A DNA stretch of 10,598 nucleotides from Aquirhabdus sp. (GCA_030152425.1 JASLJP010000241.1:1-10598), one strand, 5' to 3'. Counted from the stretch's first letter, positions 1 through 7,471 are shown. Notes: generated by a model from the sequence alone, not told the origin. Numbers and translations: made by a program.

Positions 1-1
1 G

Positions 2-1984
2 GGATATACCGCTGTCAGTCGTCAGTATGACGGCACATCATTGGTTGCCTTGGCCGGAACACCGATCTTTAGCGGCCTCGTTGCTGGTGAGACGCTAAAC
101 GTTTTCGGTAAGCCATTTGGGCTCACAGATGGCCCTAACGCTGGTGTGCACAGCGTCACTCCGGTCGTGTTTTTCATTAATGGTACTGGCAAGGCCAGTA
201 ATTATGAAATATCGCCAACGCCGATAGGCTCAGTAAACATTATCCCGAAGGACGTATTTATCTCCGGGATAGGCGGTGTAGGTCGTAATTATAATGGCAG
301 CTCACTCGTTTTCTTGACTGGTAATCCGATCATTACAGGTTTGCTGGGTAAAGATGCCCCCATCCTTAATAACACCACCACGGCATTGCTCAGCAGCCCA
401 AATGCTGGTGACTATCGTCCGCTGACCAATTTCACGCTAAGCGATGCGGAAGTGCCGAAAGGTTTAGCCAGTAACTATCATGTCGTCCAACCGACGTTAC
501 CACTGGTCAAGATTAGCCCTGTACCGGTGGTCGTCATTGGTCTGGGCGGTAGCAATCGTCCCTACGACGGCACCAAAAATGCCAATCTCGTGGGCAAAGC
601 GACGATCTTTGGCTTGATCAACGGCGAAAAGCTGAATCTGACAAATACCAATGTCGGTATTTTGGACAGTGCCGATGTGGGTAATCGTACCGCGACGTCT
701 GCCGTACAGCTCCTAGACGGCACCGGTCTCGCCATCAACTATGCGCTGCAGCAGCAGGTGATACCAAACATCATCATTTCTCCGGCGGCACTGACCGTAT
801 CGGGTTTGGCGGGCACGGATCGCGCCTATAACGGGTCGATCATTGATGCGCTCACCGGCACGGCCGTACTGAGCGGTCTGGTCAATGGCGAGACGATGGG
901 TATAGACCTTGAAAGCACCAAAACGGGTGATCTGAGTAGCCCCAATGCGGGCAGCCGTGCAGTCACAACGCATGTGGTTCTCACCGAAGGTAGCGCTAAG
1001 CTCAGTAACTACACCTTCACCCAAGCTACACTGCCGAACGTCAATATCTCGCCGGTGACACTGACCGTGAGCGGTCTAAGCGGTACGGATCGGGCGTATA
1101 ACGGCAGTGTGATTGATTTCTTGCAAGGTACAGGCACGCTGAATGGCTTGGTCAATGGCGAGACGTTGGTGTTGACCAATACCGCGACCGGTACGCTATC
1201 CAGCGCCAATGTCGGGCTGCGTTCGATCACTACCAATCTTGCGCTGAGCAATGGCACGGGTCTGTCTTCAAACTACACCCTGACCCAGCCGACCTTGGCC
1301 GATGTCAACATCACGCCAGCGAAACTGGTCGTCACCGGTTTGAATGGCACGGATCGGGTCTATGATGGCACCACCGTCGATGCACTGCGCGGAACGGCGA
1401 CTTTGGTTGGTTTGGTCGGCAATGAAACGCTGACCTACAATAGTCCAACCACGGGGACGCTGGACAGCGCCAATGCCGGTACACGTCAAGTCTCCGTTGC
1501 AATCACGGTTGGCGATGGCACGGGACTGGCCAGCAACTATGTGGTTGATCCCGTGTTGCTAAACCCGGTCAATATCAGCCAAGCACTGCTGACCGTCACT
1601 GCTAATGATGCTCAGCGTAGCGTGAGTACACCAAACCCAGTCTTTACCGCGACGACCACAGGTTTTGTCGCCGGTGAAGGTGCCTCAGTGCTTGGCGGTC
1701 AGTTGAGCTTTAGCACGAGCGCAACGCAAACCTCACCCGCCGGTGTCTATACCATCACGCCATCAGGCTTAACTGCGCTCAACTACAGCTTCCAGTATGT
1801 CGATGGCCATCTCTCCATCGTGCCGAGCGGCCTTGGCGGTAATAACCTCAGTGTTTTGGCGACCCTGCCAAATCCAGAGCGCAATGACAATGAGCCGCCT
1901 GAAGCGCTACCGAGCTTGAATTTGCTGAAGGTCGAAGGCACCGGCATCAGCCTGCCGCGCGGCGTTGCCAGTGAGGGACTGTGA
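2..1984 (+). CDS. Large repeat adhesin, C-terminal part (TpsA-like, YDG/MBG repeats; 5' end outside window)
   Basis: The frame is open to the left edge, so this is only the last 660 codons of a longer protein. It consists of six tandem repeats of about 88 residues. Each has a [RQ]-x-Y-[DN]-G-[ST] signature, a GL-x-x-GE-type motif, an 'S-x-NAG'-like motif and an 'SNY' motif near the end, which is the pattern of YDG-domain repeats of filamentous-haemagglutinin-like exoproteins. An MBG-like domain follows (nt 1604 to about 1831), ending 'VDGHLSIVP'. The last 50 residues are rich in Pro, Glu and Asn, with no membrane anchor, LPXTG or autotransporter barrel. The protein is therefore expected to be exported by a separate pore, and the next gene encodes such a pore. 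The signal peptide and TPS haemagglutinin domain would lie upstream and cannot be seen, so the TpsA assignment rests on repeats plus neighbour. A surface adhesin or biofilm role is inferred from the family. Confidence 0.85.
   Translation, partial: GYTAVSRQYDGTSLVALAGTPIFSGLVAGETLNVFGKPFGLTDGPNAGVHSVTPVVFFINGTGKASNYEISPTPIGSVNIIPKDVFISGIGGVGRNYNGSSLVFLTGNPIITGLLGKDAPILNNTTTALLSSPNAGDYRPLTNFTLSDAEVPKGLASNYHVVQPTLPLVKISPVPVVVIGLGGSNRPYDGTKNANLVGKATIFGLINGEKLNLTNTNVGILDSADVGNRTATSAVQLLDGTGLAINYALQQQVIPNIIISPAALTVSGLAGTDRAYNGSIIDALTGTAVLSGLVNGETMGIDLESTKTGDLSSPNAGSRAVTTHVVLTEGSAKLSNYTFTQATLPNVNISPVTLTVSGLSGTDRAYNGSVIDFLQGTGTLNGLVNGETLVLTNTATGTLSSANVGLRSITTNLALSNGTGLSSNYTLTQPTLADVNITPAKLVVTGLNGTDRVYDGTTVDALRGTATLVGLVGNETLTYNSPTTGTLDSANAGTRQVSVAITVGDGTGLASNYVVDPVLLNPVNISQALLTVTANDAQRSVSTPNPVFTATTTGFVAGEGASVLGGQLSFSTSATQTSPAGVYTITPSGLTALNYSFQYVDGHLSIVPSGLGGNNLSVLATLPNPERNDNEPPEALPSLNLLKVEGTGISLPRGVASEGL
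8..1603 (+). repeat. Six tandem ~264-bp coding repeats (YDG/YNG units)
   Basis: Unit starts, placed at the residue before the conserved R-x-Y-[DN]-G motif, fall at 8, 272, 545, 809, 1079 and 1343. Unit lengths are 264, 273, 264, 270, 264 and about 261 bp, all multiples of three. The units at 809, 1079 and 1343 share the start G-T-D-R-[AV]-Y-[ND]-G and are clearly more alike than the first three, which begin with VSRQYDG, VGRNYNG and SNRPYDG. Synonymous differences, such as cgcgcc against cgggcg for Arg-Ala, show that the copies are not very recent duplications. The first unit may be preceded by more copies outside the window. Confidence 0.85.
1973..1978 (+). promoter_or_regulatory. Ribosome binding site for the TpsB gene inside the adhesin 3' end
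   Basis: GAGGGA lies 5 bases before the ATG at 1984, inside the last codons of the adhesin gene. It favours ATG 1984 over the GTG three bases earlier or the downstream ATG at 2029, whose upstream region has only a weak match. It points to translational coupling through the TGATG overlap. Confidence 0.55.
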
Positions 1985-3714
1985 TGCGTATCCATACTTT
2001 TTTTAGCCCTATCGCTGAGACTGCACCTATGAGCCGTCAATCCAAGATGACCCTGAAATCTGCGCCCGTGCTACTGACCGCGCTGCTATCGGCGCAGGCC
2101 TATGCGGCGACTGCACCTGACGCCGGACAGACGCTGCGTGATCTGCGCCCTATCCCCGCCCCCAGTGCGCAGACCAGCCCTGCCATCACCCTGCCGACCG
2201 AGGCGCCGACCGGTGAACTCACGACCGCGGGCAGTGATGTCCGCGTCAAGGTCACAGCACTGCGCTATACAGGCAACACCGTCTTTGATCAGGTGGTCTT
2301 GGATCGCGTGGTGGGCAAGCTTAGCCCGGAGCTGAGCCTTGCCGAACTGCGCGCTGCGACCCAGCGCACCAGCAAATTTTACCGTTCACGCGGCTATTTG
2401 CTGGCGCGTGCCTATCTGCCGGAGCAAGACATCAGCAGCGGTACGGTGACCATCGCTATCTTGGAAGGTCGTCTCGAGCGCATCAACCTGAACAATCAAA
2501 GCAAGCTGTCGACACCGCAGATCCAGTCGCTGCTTGACGCCCAGCAGCCCAGCGGTCAGCCGGTGCGCAGTGATCGCGCCAACCGCGCGTTGCTGCTGTT
2601 GCAGGCCGTACCGGGTGTCGTTCAGGTGCAAGGCAGCTTGCGCCCGAGCACCACAGTCGGCAGTACCGAGCTCAATGTCGATGTGACGGCAGGCCCATGG
2701 TATAGCGGTTATGTGAGCCTCGATAATGGCGGCAACCGTTTTACCGGTGCCGAGCGCTTAAATGGCGGCCTCAATCTGAATAATCTGGCGGGTATCGGCG
2801 ATCAACTGAGCCTACAGGCGGTGATTACCAACCAAGACCGCATGGACTATGGCCGTCTTGCATGGGATGCACCGGTCGGTAGTTCGGGCTTGCGCCTCGG
2901 TGCGGCATTTAGCAATCTGCGTTACCACTTGGGTGATAATTTTGCCCGTCTGGATGCCCATGGCGTCGCACGCACCGAGTCGGTCTATGGCGAGATCGCG
3001 CTGCTGGCCGCGCCGGAGACCCATGTCAATCTCGACTTCTCGTTAGAAAATCGTGACATGAGCGACATCACCGGTCTGGTCAATCTGACCAATAAACGCA
3101 ATATCCATGCCGGTGTGATCAATGTCAGCGGCGACTTTAGAGATGCGCTGTTGTGGACACCTGCCGTCAATGCGTGGCGCGTGACCACCACCCTCGGGGA
3201 TCTGGACCTGCGCACCAAAAGCGTGGAGAAAATCGACCACGCCAGTGCCCGTACCGCCGGTAACTATGCCAAAGTGGTGCTGAGCGGCACGCGTGAGCAG
3301 CAGTTAGCGTGGGGCTTGAGTTTCTATGTGACGGGCAGTGTGCAGCGCGCCGACCAAAACCTTGACTCCTCCGAGCAGTTTACCCTCGGTGGCCCTACGG
3401 CGATCCGCGCCTATCCGGTCGGTGAAGCACCCGGCGACCAAGGCTGGCTCGGTAGCGCGGAGCTACGCTTGCGCGTCTTGCCTGAGCTGCAGTTGGTGGT
3501 ATTCCATGACTTAGGTGCGGTGGAGGCCAATCGTTACACCTATATCAAACAGCAAAACGGCACGCACCTGTCTGGCTCCGGCGTTGGCGCCAATGCGACT
3601 TGGCGTTCGTTTAGCCTCAAGACCAGTCTGGCATGGCGTGGCGGCAGCGATGCGCCGACCTCAGACAATGACCGTCGTCCACGTGTCTGGGCGCAGGGCA
3701 GCTATACGTTCTAA
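1984..3714 (+). CDS. Two-partner secretion outer-membrane transporter (TpsB, ShlB/FhaC/HecB family)
   Basis: Predicted Omp85-superfamily pore of 576 residues that secretes the adjacent adhesin across the outer membrane. A signal peptide ends near residue 41 (LLTALLSAQAYA, then ATAP). A Pro-rich linker follows (to about 80), then a ShlB-type POTRA domain (about 85-162, including FYRSRGYLLARAYLP and ILEGRLERI), a second POTRA-like region (about 163-235) and a 16-strand-type barrel ending in Phe576 (GSYTF), a typical barrel-assembly terminus. The loop-6 motif, usually VRGY/F, reads IRAY at 474-477 within GGPTAIRAYPVGEAPGDQG, and its Arg is kept. The total length is normal for the family. The start at 1984 overlaps the adhesin stop by one base. 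If translation instead starts at the ATG at 2029, the N-terminus is 15 residues shorter and still leaves a usable signal peptide. The family call is firm; the partner is inferred from position. Confidence 0.93.
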   Translation: MRIHTFFSPIAETAPMSRQSKMTLKSAPVLLTALLSAQAYAATAPDAGQTLRDLRPIPAPSAQTSPAITLPTEAPTGELTTAGSDVRVKVTALRYTGNTVFDQVVLDRVVGKLSPELSLAELRAATQRTSKFYRSRGYLLARAYLPEQDISSGTVTIAILEGRLERINLNNQSKLSTPQIQSLLDAQQPSGQPVRSDRANRALLLLQAVPGVVQVQGSLRPSTTVGSTELNVDVTAGPWYSGYVSLDNGGNRFTGAERLNGGLNLNNLAGIGDQLSLQAVITNQDRMDYGRLAWDAPVGSSGLRLGAAFSNLRYHLGDNFARLDAHGVARTESVYGEIALLAAPETHVNLDFSLENRDMSDITGLVNLTNKRNIHAGVINVSGDFRDALLWTPAVNAWRVTTTLGDLDLRTKSVEKIDHASARTAGNYAKVVLSGTREQQLAWGLSFYVTGSVQRADQNLDSSEQFTLGGPTAIRAYPVGEAPGDQGWLGSAELRLRVLPELQLVVFHDLGAVEANRYTYIKQQNGTHLSGSGVGANATWRSFSLKTSLAWRGGSDAPTSDNDRRPRVWAQGSYTF

Positions 3715-3728
3715 TCCGCCATCAATCC

Positions 3729-3766
3729 AGCGCCTTGATCTGCTTACGCACGCTGATCAAGGCGCT
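3729..3766 (+). terminator. Inverted repeat after TpsB, possible terminator
   Basis: A perfect 12-bp inverted repeat (AGCGCCTTGATC at 3729-3740, GATCAAGGCGCT at 3755-3766) with a 14-base loop starts 14 bases after the TpsB stop. It is followed by only a weak T-rich stretch (tttcgatct), so it is not a textbook intrinsic terminator. It may still end the adhesin/TpsB transcript or protect its 3' end. It is the main structure in the 123-bp gap before the beta-lactamase gene. Confidence 0.5.
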
Positions 3767-3837
3767 ACAGTTTCGATCTATACCCGCCTGAAATCCCTTC
3801 GTTACACTGCCGTCTTACCTGTCTAGACGAGTCCGCT

Positions 3838-4758
3838 GTGAATCACTCTCCGATCCGCCGTCGCCTGCTGCACGGTTTGCTGGCCTTACCTGTCCTGCCA
3901 CGCATCGCCTTTGCTGAATCAGCGCCATCCAATGATATCCACACGCAGCTCGCCGCCTTAGAGGCCGCAAGCCACGGCCGTTTGGGCGTAGCCCTCTATA
4001 GCACCCAGTTGTATAGGCCACTGAGCTACCGCGCCAACGAGCGGTTTGCCATGTGTAGCACGGCCAAGGTCATGACCGTTGCGGCCGTGCTGCAGCGCAG
4101 CGTGCACCAGCCCGCGCTGTTGCAGCAGCGTATATCGTTTAGTCAGGACGATGTCAGCGTCTCTGGCTATGCGCCGATCACCAGCAAGCACAGTTCAGAC
4201 GGCATGACCATCACCGAGCTGTGTGCTGCTGCGATTTCGTATAGTGATAATGCTGCGATGAATGTATTGTTGCACGTCTTGGCGACGAAGACGCACAGCG
4301 GCATGCAGGGGGTCACGGCCTATGCCCGCAGCATCGGCGACCTGCACTTTAGACTCGACCGTATCGAACCGAGTCTGAATACCGCGATCCATGGCGACCC
4401 ACGGGATAGCACGACACCCGCTGCCATGGCCGCCAGTCTCAAGCAGCTCGTGTTGGGAGAGGCATTGCCGCTGCCCCAGCGCACCTTGCTGACACAATGG
4501 CTCAAACAGAACACCACCGGCGCGAAGCGCATCAGAGCGGGAGTCCCCGTGGGCTGGCAGGTGGGGGACAAGACGGGTACCGGAGCTTATGGCACCACCA
4601 ACGATGTGGCGATCCTGTGGCCGATGCGTGGAGCACCGCTGACTCTGGCTGTGTACTACACCCAAGACCGTCCGGAGGCCAAGCCGCGTGATGAGGTGAT
4701 CGCCGCAGCGACCCAGATTGTTATGACAGGGTATGAGACTCGGCCGCGTGTGGGGTGA
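3838..4758 (+). CDS. bla: Class A serine beta-lactamase with Tat-like signal peptide
   Basis: Periplasmic enzyme of 306 residues that hydrolyses beta-lactam rings. The class A motifs are complete: S74-T-A-K77 (Ambler Ser70/Lys73), S136-D-N138 (SDN loop), E177-P-S-L-N181 (omega-loop Glu166/Asn170) and K245-T-G247. The contexts MCSTAKVM, NTTGAKRIRAG and VGDKTGTGAYGTTND resemble the CTX-M and L2-type group more than TEM/SHV. Cys73 precedes the catalytic Ser, but position 238 is Gly, so the Cys69-Cys238 disulphide of KPC-like carbapenemases is absent. The N-terminus SPIRRRLLHGLLALPVLP followed by AFA fits a twin-arginine signal peptide, as in Stenotrophomonas L2. The segment between SDN and the omega loop is about five residues longer than in CTX-M. 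The GTG start is the only reasonable one, with a weak purine-rich ribosome site (acgag) before it. No LysR-type regulator is visible next to it, and the context looks chromosomal. Substrate range cannot be read from sequence. Confidence 0.95.
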   Translation: MNHSPIRRRLLHGLLALPVLPRIAFAESAPSNDIHTQLAALEAASHGRLGVALYSTQLYRPLSYRANERFAMCSTAKVMTVAAVLQRSVHQPALLQQRISFSQDDVSVSGYAPITSKHSSDGMTITELCAAAISYSDNAAMNVLLHVLATKTHSGMQGVTAYARSIGDLHFRLDRIEPSLNTAIHGDPRDSTTPAAMAASLKQLVLGEALPLPQRTLLTQWLKQNTTGAKRIRAGVPVGWQVGDKTGTGAYGTTNDVAILWPMRGAPLTLAVYYTQDRPEAKPRDEVIAAATQIVMTGYETRPRVG

Positions 4759-5791
4759 TGGCGGCCAGTTGCACCAGACTGTGAGCGCTCGCCAGCAGCG
4801 CCTGCTCATTGCCACGCGGCATCCAGCCCAGCATCTGCTTCGCTTTGGCATGACTGATTCGTTTCGATACGCCGAGCAATGGCACGACCGAGCGTAGCTC
4901 AGGTTTGACCTTGGCGGCGACACGCACCAGCCAGTTGGGCAGCAGGCGATGGGGAGCTTTTTGCGCGGCAGCACCCATCTGGTTTTTTAATAACTGCGCG
5001 ATCGCCGCGATGGTCATCGGTTCACCCGCCACGGCGAGGAAACGCTCGCCGTGAGCCGCAGGATGCGTCATCGCGCGCAGATGCAGATCGGCCACATCGC
5101 GTACATCGACCATGGAGGTCGAGATCTGCGGGATCGCACGGATCGTGCCGGTCATGAGACCGCGCAGCAGGTGGATCGAGCTGGCGTAGTCGGTGCCGAG
5201 CGCCGGACCGAATACCCCGACCGGATTGACCGTGGTGAGTTCCAGCCCTCTGCTTTCATGGGCGATAAAGTCCCATGCCGCACGTTCAGCCAGTGTTTTG
5301 GAGCGGGTATAGGCGCTGATGTCGCGCGCATCTGCATCCGTCCAATCTAGCTCGGTATACAGATGGTCGGCTGGCCGTGCCCGCCCATAGCCGATGGCCG
5401 CAAAGGATGACGTCAGCACCACGCGCTTGACCCCGGCATCCCGCGCGGCACGCAGGACGCGCAGGCTCCCCTCACGCGCAGGGCGGATCAGCTCGTTTTC
5501 ATCCTTGGGTTCGCGTGCCGGAAACGGGGAGGCGACATGCAGCACATAGTCACAGCCGGTCATCGCTTCCGCCCAGCCCGCATCGGCCAGTAGATCAGCA
5601 ACGATATAGTCCACCGAGTCGGCTAGTTCGACACTGACCCCGGCTCGTCGCAGCATCGCGCGGAGATCTGGCTTGCGCGCCAGACTGCGGACGGACGTGC
5701 GTACCCGGTAGCCTTGGGTCAGCAGCAGTGCGATACAGTGCGCGCCGATAAAGCCACTGCCGCCGGTGACGAGGACGCATTCATTGCTCAT
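4721..5791 (-). CDS. NAD(P)-dependent extended SDR, dihydroflavonol-reductase-like
   Basis: Cytoplasmic oxidoreductase of 356 residues in the extended short-chain dehydrogenase/epimerase family. The N-terminal Rossmann motif TGGSGFIG is at residues 9-16. GCDYVLHVASPF (about 79-90) is the signature of the dihydroflavonol 4-reductase/aldehyde-ketone reductase branch. The catalytic set is Ser128/129 in VVLTSS, with Tyr161 and Lys165 in YTRSK. Substrate is unknown; carbonyl or aldehyde reduction is likely from the family. The ATG at 5791 was chosen because it has AAGG (5799-5802) seven bases upstream and gives a standard N-terminus. A TTG at 5821 would add ten non-conserved residues and overlap the upstream gene. 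It lies 19 bases after the acyl-CoA synthetase stop, so the two are probably co-transcribed. Its 3' end overlaps the convergent beta-lactamase gene by 38 bp, so no separate terminator exists between them. Confidence 0.9.
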   Translation of the reverse strand: MSNECVLVTGGSGFIGAHCIALLLTQGYRVRTSVRSLARKPDLRAMLRRAGVSVELADSVDYIVADLLADAGWAEAMTGCDYVLHVASPFPAREPKDENELIRPAREGSLRVLRAARDAGVKRVVLTSSFAAIGYGRARPADHLYTELDWTDADARDISAYTRSKTLAERAAWDFIAHESRGLELTTVNPVGVFGPALGTDYASSIHLLRGLMTGTIRAIPQISTSMVDVRDVADLHLRAMTHPAAHGERFLAVAGEPMTIAAIAQLLKNQMGAAAQKAPHRLLPNWLVRVAAKVKPELRSVVPLLGVSKRISHAKAKQMLGWMPRGNEQALLASAHSLVQLAAITPHAAESHTLS

Positions 5792-5810
5792 GAGGGTGCC
5801 TTGGTGAGGG

Positions 5811-7457
5811 TTAGCAGTCAATCGCAGTCACCGACCCAACACGCTGGCGCAGCTCAAATTTCTGGATCTTGCCGGTCGAGGTTTTGGGCAGTTCGCCAAA
5901 GACCACGGCACGCGGCACCTTATAGCCTGCGAGTAACCCTTTGCAATGGTCGATGATCTCGGCTGCGGTCGGGTTGCAGTCAGACTTCAGTTCGATAAAC
6001 GCACAGGGTGTTTCACCCCATTTGGCATCCGGCATCGCTACCACCGCAGCCACCAAGACCGCAGGGTGACGGTACAGCGCGTCTTCGACTTCGATGGAGG
6101 AGATGTTTTCCCCGCCCGAGATGATGATGTCTTTGCTGCGGTCTTTGATCTTGATATAGCCCCCTGGATTGAGCACCGCCAAATCACCGGTATGGAACCA
6201 GCCACCGGCAAAGGCCTCGCGCGTCGCGGTGGGATTTTTCAAATAGCCTTTCATGGTCAGATTGCCACGAAACATCACCTCGCCGAGGGTGATGCCGTCT
6301 GCGGGCACGGGCTGTAGCGTCTCGGGGTCGAGCACGGTCGCGCCTTGCTGCAGGTGGTAGGCCACGCCCTGCTGTGCCTGTTTGCTGGCGCGTGCGCCGA
6401 CCTCCAGTGTCGCCCAGTCGTCGTGTGGCACACAGATGGTGGCAGGGCCGTAGACTTCGGTCAGGCCATAGATCTGGGTCAGGGTAAAGCCCATCGCGGC
6501 CATGCCTTCGAGCAGTGCGGCGGATGGCGCTGCGCCGCCGATAAAGGCTTTGACCGGATGATCGATGCCGGCTTTCATGGCGGTAGGGGCGTTCATGAGG
6601 GTGTTATGCACGATCGGTGCGCCGGCATAGTGGGTGACGCGGTGGCTGCGGATCGCGTCGAAGACCGCTTGTGGGTCGACTTTGCGCAGACAGACATTGA
6701 CCCCCGCTCGGGCGGCCATGACCCATGGAAAGCACCAGCCGTTGCAGTGAAACATCGGCACCACCCACAGATAGACGGGGTGGGTGGGCATATCCCACTC
6801 CAGAATGCTGGACAGTGCCGACAGGGTTGCCCCGCGATGGTGGTAGACCACGCCTTTGGGATTGCCCGTTGTCCCTGACGTGTAGTTGAGGCTGATGGCA
6901 TCCCACTCGTCTGTGGGCAGTGACCACGCATAGTCAGCATCACCCTCTGCCAGCAGCGCTTCGTATTCGATGCTGCCGATCGCGGGGTGCGCCGTTTGAT
7001 AGGTCGCGTCATCGACGTCGATCACGAGGATCGGCGTCGTGCCAGTGCGCAGTGCCAGCGCGCTTTGGATCACGGCGCGAAATTCGGGATCGACCAGCAG
7101 GACTTTGGCTTCGCCATGATCGAGCATAAAGGCGATGGTCGCCGCATCGAGACGGGTATTCAATGTGTTCAGCACCGCGCCCAGCATCGGTATGCCGAAG
7201 TGCACCTCGACCATCGCAGGGACATTGGGCAGCATCACCGCCACGGTGTCGCCTTTCTGGATGCCGCGCTGTGCCAGAGCCGAGGCCAACTGTCTGCAGC
7301 GCGCATAGGTCTGTGCCCAAGTGATGCGCCGTGCGCCATAGAGGATGGCCGTGCGCTCTGGATAGACCGCTTGAGTGCGCTCGATAAAGGACAGCGGCGA
7401 CAGGGGAGTGAAATTGGCCGCAGTTTTGGGCAGGTCTTGCTCGAAGATGGATGACAC
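5811..7457 (-). CDS. AMP-forming acyl-CoA synthetase (fatty-acid/aryl-CoA ligase)
   Basis: Activates a carboxylic acid to its CoA thioester through an acyl-adenylate. It has 548 residues, normal for the ANL superfamily, and all core motifs are present: the phosphate-binding loop YTSGTTGNPKG (192-202), YGLTE (330-334), GWFHTGDLA (419-427), the hinge KDRSKD (438-443), SGGENISSIEVE (447-458) and the C-terminal catalytic Lys530 in PKTSTGKIQK. The overall pattern is closest to the DmdB/medium-chain acyl-CoA ligase branch (for example VVPMFHCNGWCFPW at 232-245). The substrate may be a medium-chain, branched or sulfur-containing acid and cannot be fixed here. The GTG start at 7457 is backed by AAGGAAG at 7465-7471. 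It heads a two-gene operon with the SDR downstream, which suggests linked acyl or carbonyl metabolism. Confidence 0.94.
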   Translation of the reverse strand: MSSIFEQDLPKTAANFTPLSPLSFIERTQAVYPERTAILYGARRITWAQTYARCRQLASALAQRGIQKGDTVAVMLPNVPAMVEVHFGIPMLGAVLNTLNTRLDAATIAFMLDHGEAKVLLVDPEFRAVIQSALALRTGTTPILVIDVDDATYQTAHPAIGSIEYEALLAEGDADYAWSLPTDEWDAISLNYTSGTTGNPKGVVYHHRGATLSALSSILEWDMPTHPVYLWVVPMFHCNGWCFPWVMAARAGVNVCLRKVDPQAVFDAIRSHRVTHYAGAPIVHNTLMNAPTAMKAGIDHPVKAFIGGAAPSAALLEGMAAMGFTLTQIYGLTEVYGPATICVPHDDWATLEVGARASKQAQQGVAYHLQQGATVLDPETLQPVPADGITLGEVMFRGNLTMKGYLKNPTATREAFAGGWFHTGDLAVLNPGGYIKIKDRSKDIIISGGENISSIEVEDALYRHPAVLVAAVVAMPDAKWGETPCAFIELKSDCNPTAAEIIDHCKGLLAGYKVPRAVVFGELPKTSTGKIQKFELRQRVGSVTAIDC

Positions 7458-7464
7458 GGCGAAA

Positions 7465-7471
7465 CTTCCTT
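7465..7471 (-). promoter_or_regulatory. Ribosome binding site supporting the GTG start of the acyl-CoA synthetase
   Basis: On the minus strand AAGGAAG stands seven bases before GTG at 7457-7455. This strong Shine-Dalgarno match decides the start. Confidence 0.75.

Noticed and set aside
8..1603. Possible CRISPR array or non-coding satellite, from the regular ~264-bp periodicity
   Set aside because: The units are in-frame protein repeats with codon-level divergence, far longer than CRISPR repeats, inside one uninterrupted reading frame.
3838..4758. Beta-lactamase as a mobile resistance gene
   Set aside because: No IS element, integron attC site, transposase or flanking repeats are visible, and its base composition matches the neighbours. 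A chromosomal gene is more likely.
4195..4974. A 259-codon open frame on the minus strand across the 3' half of the beta-lactamase gene
   Set aside because: It is antisense to a clear enzyme with all motifs and continues into the SDR gene in another frame. The product has no recognisable domain or signal.
5792..5821. TTG start that would extend the SDR by ten residues
   Set aside because: The extra residues precede the usual Rossmann N-terminus and overlap the upstream gene. ATG 5791 has a properly spaced AAGG.
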